A DNA stretch of 8,533 nucleotides, from contig JAEYHP010000158.1 of NCBI GenBank assembly GCA_023409435.1, positions 1-8,533 on the forward strand. Reading direction: 5' to 3'. Under the pieces are notes generated by a model that was not told where the DNA came from, made no database searches, and saw only the letters and a program-made list of their open reading frames with translations. The position numbers were made by a program, and so were the translations under genes. This DNA is from Bacillota bacterium. Lineage in GTDB: Bacteria > Bacillota > Clostridia > Christensenellales > CAG-138. Of the stretch, positions 5,753 through 8,533 are shown in pieces (the stretch's first letter is position 1; every line of letters begins with the position of its first letter).

Positions 5753-6768
5753 AACGAAAAGCTGTGACCATGGCCGATGTCGCGAAAGAAGCCAACGTAT
5801 CCATTACCACCGTGTCCCATGTAATCAATCAAACGGCTGTCATATCCGCGGAAACAATCAAGCGCGTCCACGGCGCCATAGAAAAGCTGGACTACCAACC
5901 CAACAAAACAAGCAGCGCGCAAAAATCCAACGACAAACGGATGATCGGCATCCTGACGCCGGATATTTCCAACGAGTTTTATTCCAGATGCCTTCAGGCG
6001 GCCTGCGAGGAAGCATGGCGACAGGACTATATCGCGTTGGTTTGCGGCACGCGGCATGATCAAAACGCGGAAATCAAGCACGTCAAAACCCTCATTAAAA
6101 ACGGGATCAGCGGGTTGATTCTGTTTGGCGGTTTGCTCGATGAAAAATACATCATCGAGGCAGCGAAAAAAGTGCCCGTCGTATTGGGTGACCGGTATCT
6201 CTTAAGCCATTCCGTCCCCTCCGTCATAACGGATAACATCAGCGCCATGCGGCGGCTTGCGGCACGGTTGGCGAAAGCGGGTTACAAGCGGGTGGGCTAT
6301 ATTTCGGAAGATCTTGGGATGTCCAACGTCAAGGACAGGTACATGGGCTTTAAGATCGGTCTGGAAGAAAACAACCTTCCCTTCCTGCAGGAGCATGTGC
6401 ATTTCTCCGCCAGCCTGAGGCTGGACAAAATCGAAACTGCGCACCGCTTTGTACAGGAGCAGATTATATCAAAATCGCAGCTGCCCGAAGTCTATGTGTG
6501 CACAAGCGACTTGATCGCGGCGGGCGTGCTTGCGGCGTTGTTCGAAGCCGGATATCGCGTGCCCAGGGATATCGGGGTCGTAGGGTTCGACGGCATCACG
6601 CTTTCCGGCTATACGCGCCCGCCGCTCACCACAATCGGGCAGAACATGCACCAATTGGGCAAAAACTGCTGCATGGCGCTGAGCCAGCAGCTTGAGGGCG
6701 GCGATAAGTCCGCCAAGCAGATCGTAGTCAACGCCAGGCTGATCGTGCGCGAATCCGTACGGATGTAG
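5749..6768 (+). CDS. LacI-family transcriptional regulator
   Basis: The product is a cytoplasmic DNA-binding repressor/activator that responds to a sugar or sugar phosphate. From GTG 5749 it is 339 aa, with the LacI helix-turn-helix at 7-27 (TMADVAKEANVSITTVSHVIN split: TMADVAKEANVS, ITTVSHVIN) and a periplasmic-binding-like effector domain from about 65 (MIGILTPDISNEFY) to 335, including the conserved VVGFDG (277-282) and RPPLTTIGQ (290-298). The start is uncertain: GTG 5731 overlaps the ribosome binding site and ATG 5770 would cut helix 1. The hinge after LDYQPN lacks the usual A-R-x-L; S55, S56 and Q58 stand there, so the minor-groove leucine is missing. The next gene follows after 40 nt, so it likely controls the isomerase-like gene and the sugar transporter. 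Confidence 0.9.
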   Translation: MKRKAVTMADVAKEANVSITTVSHVINQTAVISAETIKRVHGAIEKLDYQPNKTSSAQKSNDKRMIGILTPDISNEFYSRCLQAACEEAWRQDYIALVCGTRHDQNAEIKHVKTLIKNGISGLILFGGLLDEKYIIEAAKKVPVVLGDRYLLSHSVPSVITDNISAMRRLAARLAKAGYKRVGYISEDLGMSNVKDRYMGFKIGLEENNLPFLQEHVHFSASLRLDKIETAHRFVQEQIISKSQLPEVYVCTSDLIAAGVLAALFEAGYRVPRDIGVVGFDGITLSGYTRPPLTTIGQNMHQLGKNCCMALSQQLEGGDKSAKQIVVNARLIVRESVRM

Positions 6769-6808
6769 CGCCTTTTCAATTGAGCAATCACTATCAGAGG
6801 AGGTTTAT

Positions 6809-7786
6809 ATGGCAAAGCACAGCGTCATTTTAGGCAACGTCGGCAATTTTTCGGACCGCTATATGGGCGGCGGCTACCAGAGGGATTATACGCTGACGGA
6901 GCTGTTCGACCGCGTAAAGTCCATAGAAGGCGTCACGGGCGTGGAACTTGTGAGCAACTGGCATGTCACGCCGGAAAACGCCAAAGAGGTAAAAGCGCAG
7001 TTTGAGCGCACTGGCCTCAAGCTCGTTTCCATCATACCGGACCATTTTGGCACCAAGGAATACGGCCGCGGCGCGTTCTCCTCAAAGGACCCCGCAATGC
7101 GCCGCCGCTCCGTGGAGGAGACCCGTGAAATCATAGACGTCGCGAAATTTTTGGGCGGCGATCTCATCAGCCTCTGGCCCGGCCAGGACGGCTACGATTA
7201 CCACTTCCAGGGCGATTATATGGAGGAACACGGCTGGTTTATCGAGGGCGTGAAGCAGTGCTGCGTGTATCGGCCGGACGTCAAGATCTCCATCGAATAC
7301 AAGCCGCGCGAGCCGCGCAATTTCAGTTACCCCGCCACCGCGGCCACAACGCTGCTTATGGTAAAGGAGATAAACGAACCCAACTGCGGCGTCACCATCG
7401 ATTACGGACACAGCACCGCGGCAAAGGAAAACGTGGCGGAAAGCGTCGCCGTCATCAAACGCTATGGCGATAAGCTCTTCCACATCCACATGAACGACAA
7501 CTACGGCATGTGGGATGACGATATGATCACAGGCTCCATCCATACCATACCGTTCATTGAGTTCTTCTATTGGCTCAAGCGCACCGGATACGAGGGCTAT
7601 ATCTCCACCGACCAGTACCCCTACCGCGAGGACGGCCGCGACGCATGCAACGAAAGCGTGCGGTGGTTTGATGTGTTTGAGGATCTGGCGGACCGCATCG
7701 ACGAAAACGAGCTTGCGGCGATTTATCGCTCCGGCAACGCGGTCGAAGTCAGCGCATTCCTGCGCCGGCTGATGTTCAACAGATAA
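6809..7786 (+). CDS. Xylose-isomerase-like TIM-barrel protein (sugar isomerase/epimerase)
   Basis: The 325-aa product belongs to the AP_endonuc_2 / xylose-isomerase-like TIM-barrel superfamily, whose members isomerise or epimerise sugars or polyol derivatives using a divalent metal. Likely metal ligands are E163 (SIEYKPRE), D198 (TIDYGHS, with H201 near), H227 (FHIHMND) and D268 (STDQYPYRED). Other conserved-looking stretches are ELVSNWHV (46-53) and SLWPGQDGYDYHFQ (121-134), which probably shape the substrate site. It has no signal peptide, so it is cytosolic. AGAGGAGG at 6796-6803 lies 5 nt before the ATG. It follows the LacI-type gene by 40 nt and precedes a sugar-binding lipoprotein gene, so it probably acts on the imported sugar. 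The exact reaction is unknown; rhamnose/tagatose/erythrulose-type isomerases are all conceivable. Confidence 0.8.
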   Translation: MAKHSVILGNVGNFSDRYMGGGYQRDYTLTELFDRVKSIEGVTGVELVSNWHVTPENAKEVKAQFERTGLKLVSIIPDHFGTKEYGRGAFSSKDPAMRRRSVEETREIIDVAKFLGGDLISLWPGQDGYDYHFQGDYMEEHGWFIEGVKQCCVYRPDVKISIEYKPREPRNFSYPATAATTLLMVKEINEPNCGVTIDYGHSTAAKENVAESVAVIKRYGDKLFHIHMNDNYGMWDDDMITGSIHTIPFIEFFYWLKRTGYEGYISTDQYPYREDGRDACNESVRWFDVFEDLADRIDENELAAIYRSGNAVEVSAFLRRLMFNR

Positions 7787-7820
7787 AATAATTATCCGGT
7801 AAAAAGCCCCGTTGGGGGTC

Positions 7821-7842
7821 GCGGGGAATCGCAATCCCCCGC
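7821..7842 (+). other. Hairpin 1 of the intergenic array
   Basis: GCGGGG (7821-7826) pairs with CCCCGC (7837-7842). The nearby CCCC (7807-7810) and GGGGG (7814-7818) can form competing pairings with the same bases. It could begin terminating the isomerase transcript, but no T-tract follows. Confidence 0.4.
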
Positions 7843-7849
7843 ACTCAAT

Positions 7850-7878
7850 CAAATCTGACGACATGCGCGTCAGATTTG
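7850..7878 (+). other. Hairpin 2 of the intergenic array
   Basis: CAAATCTGACG (7850-7860) pairs perfectly with CGTCAGATTTG (7868-7878) around the 7-nt loop ACATGCG. No T-tract follows, so I do not call it a terminator. Confidence 0.5.
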
Positions 7879-7883
7879 CGGAG

Positions 7884-7906
7884 AAAAGTGCGTACGACGC
7901 ACTTTT
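7884..7906. terminator. Hairpin 3 of the intergenic array, terminator-like
   Basis: AAAAGTGCGT (7884-7893) pairs perfectly with ACGCACTTTT (7897-7906) around ACG. A flanking A-tract and T-tract give the form of a small bidirectional terminator, though the GC core is only 6 bp. It overlaps the start of the dispersed 53-nt element. Confidence 0.45.
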
Positions 7907-7953
7907 AACCTAAAGAAAACCCGCGGATAAAGTCCGCAGGACTTTGTCCGTGG
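7901..7953 (+). repeat. Dispersed 53-nt hairpin element, copy B (hairpin 4)
   Basis: This is the second copy of the element at 20-72. Bases 7921-7933 pair with 7941-7953 at all 13 positions (two G-U pairs) around the loop CCGCAGG. Compared with copy A, one stem pair changes from A-U to G-C and three others switch between Watson-Crick and G-U, so pairing is kept in the outer ten positions. It lies 55 nt before the sugar-binding protein gene. Confidence 0.55.
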
Positions 7954-7958
7954 CATAG

Positions 7959-7983
7959 TTTTTGCCGGGGTAACCGGCAAAAA
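7959..7983 (+). other. Hairpin 5, next to the ribosome binding site
   Basis: TTTTTGCCGG (7959-7968) pairs perfectly with CCGGCAAAAA (7974-7983) around GGTAA. It ends 11 nt before AGGAGG (7995-8000) of the next gene. An A-rich rather than T-rich tail follows, so it is more likely a 5'-end stability or translation element than a terminator. No clear promoter is visible in 7787-8007. Confidence 0.45.
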
Positions 7984-8007
7984 GAAAAAATACTAGGAGG
8001 AAGACAT

Positions 8008-8533
8008 ATGAAAAAGACGCTTGCTTTCGCGCTGGTACTGCTGATGGCTTTCAGCATGTTCGCGTGCACGAAGCCCGCAGAGACCCCTGCCCCGGCGACT
8101 GAAGCGCCCGCCGCCGAAGCTCCCGCAGCCACCGAAGCACCCGCAGCCGAGGCACCCGCAGCCGAAGCACCCGCCGACGAATCCGAATGGGAGATCGTCG
8201 TGGTTCCCAAGGATGCAACCAACCCTTGGTTCATCCGTATGGATACCGGCGTGAAAGAGTATGCGCAGGAAACCGGCCTGAACATCTATCAGAAGGGTAC
8301 CCCCGCCATCGACGCGACGCTGCAGTCCCAGTTGATCCAGGACCTCATCGCCGCCGATGTTGATGCCATCTGCGTGGTCCCGGTTGATCCCGGTTCCCTT
8401 GAGCCGGTCCTTAAGCAGGCTCGCGACGCAGGTATCGTGGTGGTTGCGCATGAAGGCGCTTCCCTGACCAACGTGGATTACGATATTGAAGCGTTCAGCA
8501 ACGACCGGTACGGCGCGTTCATCATGGATAACC
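8008..8533 (+). CDS. Sugar ABC transporter substrate-binding lipoprotein (partial, 3' end beyond window)
   Basis: The first 175 codons are present and the frame is open to the window end. AGGAGG (7995-8000) lies 7 nt before the ATG. The product starts with a lipoprotein signal peptide (MKKTLAFALVLLMAFSMFAC, C20 lipidated), then a Pro/Ala/Glu linker (about 21-60), then a Peripla_BP_4 (ribose/rhamnose/AI-2-type) domain. Family landmarks are ATNPWFIRMDTGV (70-82), the QSQLIQDLIAADVDAICVVP stretch (107-126) and AGIVVVAHEG (141-150), the last being like RhaS/LsrB-type proteins. It would bind a sugar outside the membrane for a transporter whose permease and ATPase genes are expected just downstream. 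Position after the LacI-type and isomerase-like genes suggests all three serve one sugar, but that sugar is not evident. Confidence 0.9.
   Translation, partial: MKKTLAFALVLLMAFSMFACTKPAETPAPATEAPAAEAPAATEAPAAEAPAAEAPADESEWEIVVVPKDATNPWFIRMDTGVKEYAQETGLNIYQKGTPAIDATLQSQLIQDLIAADVDAICVVPVDPGSLEPVLKQARDAGIVVVAHEGASLTNVDYDIEAFSNDRYGAFIMDN
8101..8178 (+). repeat. In-frame 15-nt tandem repeat coding for EAPAA units
   Basis: Five near-identical 15-nt units (GAAGCACCCGCAGCC type) encode EAPAA repeats at residues 32-57, with one extra ACC (Thr) codon between units two and three; the last unit ends EAPAD. It forms a flexible acidic Pro/Ala linker between the lipid anchor and the sugar-binding domain. 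Such repeats can change copy number by slippage without breaking the frame. Confidence 0.85.

Noticed and set aside
5682..6059. 125-codon plus-strand frame overlapping the LacI-type gene start
   Set aside because: It begins inside the AT-rich promoter and runs out of frame through the helix-turn-helix coding region; no domain is visible.
7082..7864. 260-codon open frame on the minus strand
   Set aside because: Antisense to the isomerase-like gene; the product is low-complexity Val/Ala/Asp-rich and its start lies in the hairpin spacer without a good ribosome binding site.
7821..7983. CRISPR array or riboswitch as explanation for the repeated hairpins
   Set aside because: The hairpins differ in sequence and spacing, so they are not CRISPR repeats, and no conserved core of a known riboswitch class is recognisable by eye.
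7905..8451. Minus-strand open frames opposite the sugar-binding lipoprotein gene
   Set aside because: Their Gly/Ala/Cys-rich stretches are just the reverse reading of the 15-nt EAPAA-coding repeat.

Overview
The window looks like chromosomal DNA from a Gram-positive, anaerobe-type Firmicute (Bacillota, class Clostridia). The reasons are strong AAGGAGG-type ribosome binding sites before most genes, lipoprotein-type solute-binding proteins with signal peptide and lipobox Cys, a short (about 300 aa) clostridial-style SerA, and GC-rich coding DNA set between AT-rich promoters. A more exact placement (for example a Christensenella-like lineage) would be a guess. No rRNA, tRNA, IS element, phage gene or CRISPR array is visible.

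Region 1 (about 1-2330) is a serine biosynthesis pair: serC (phosphoserine aminotransferase) followed by a short SerA (D-3-phosphoglycerate dehydrogenase family) without a C-terminal ACT domain. A strong hairpin lies between the two genes and a double hairpin closes the unit. serB is not in the window.

Region 2 (about 2400-4905) is a complete polar amino acid ABC importer: lipoprotein binding protein, permease and ATPase. The binding protein has its own good promoter and is followed by an intrinsic terminator. The permease and ATPase form a second, overlapping unit with a probable weaker promoter. A 13-bp bidirectional terminator separates the ATPase from a convergent GNAT acetyltransferase gene on the minus strand.

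Region 3 (about 5460-8533) looks like a carbohydrate-use locus: a LacI-family regulator behind an AT-rich control region, a xylose-isomerase-like TIM-barrel protein, and the first 175 codons of a sugar ABC transporter binding lipoprotein that runs off the window. The shared setting suggests uptake and isomerisation or epimerisation of one sugar or polyol under LacI control. The substrate cannot be read from the sequence.

Most genes are recognisable family members. The less ordinary signals are in the non-coding DNA. A 53-nt element occurs twice (before serC and before the sugar-binding protein gene), with a hairpin kept by paired base changes. A run of five hairpins lies before the sugar-binding protein gene. 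The LacI gene has a perfect Shine-Dalgarno sequence that appears to serve a four-codon mini-ORF overlapping the likely regulator start. I see no clear evidence of a wholly new multi-gene system.
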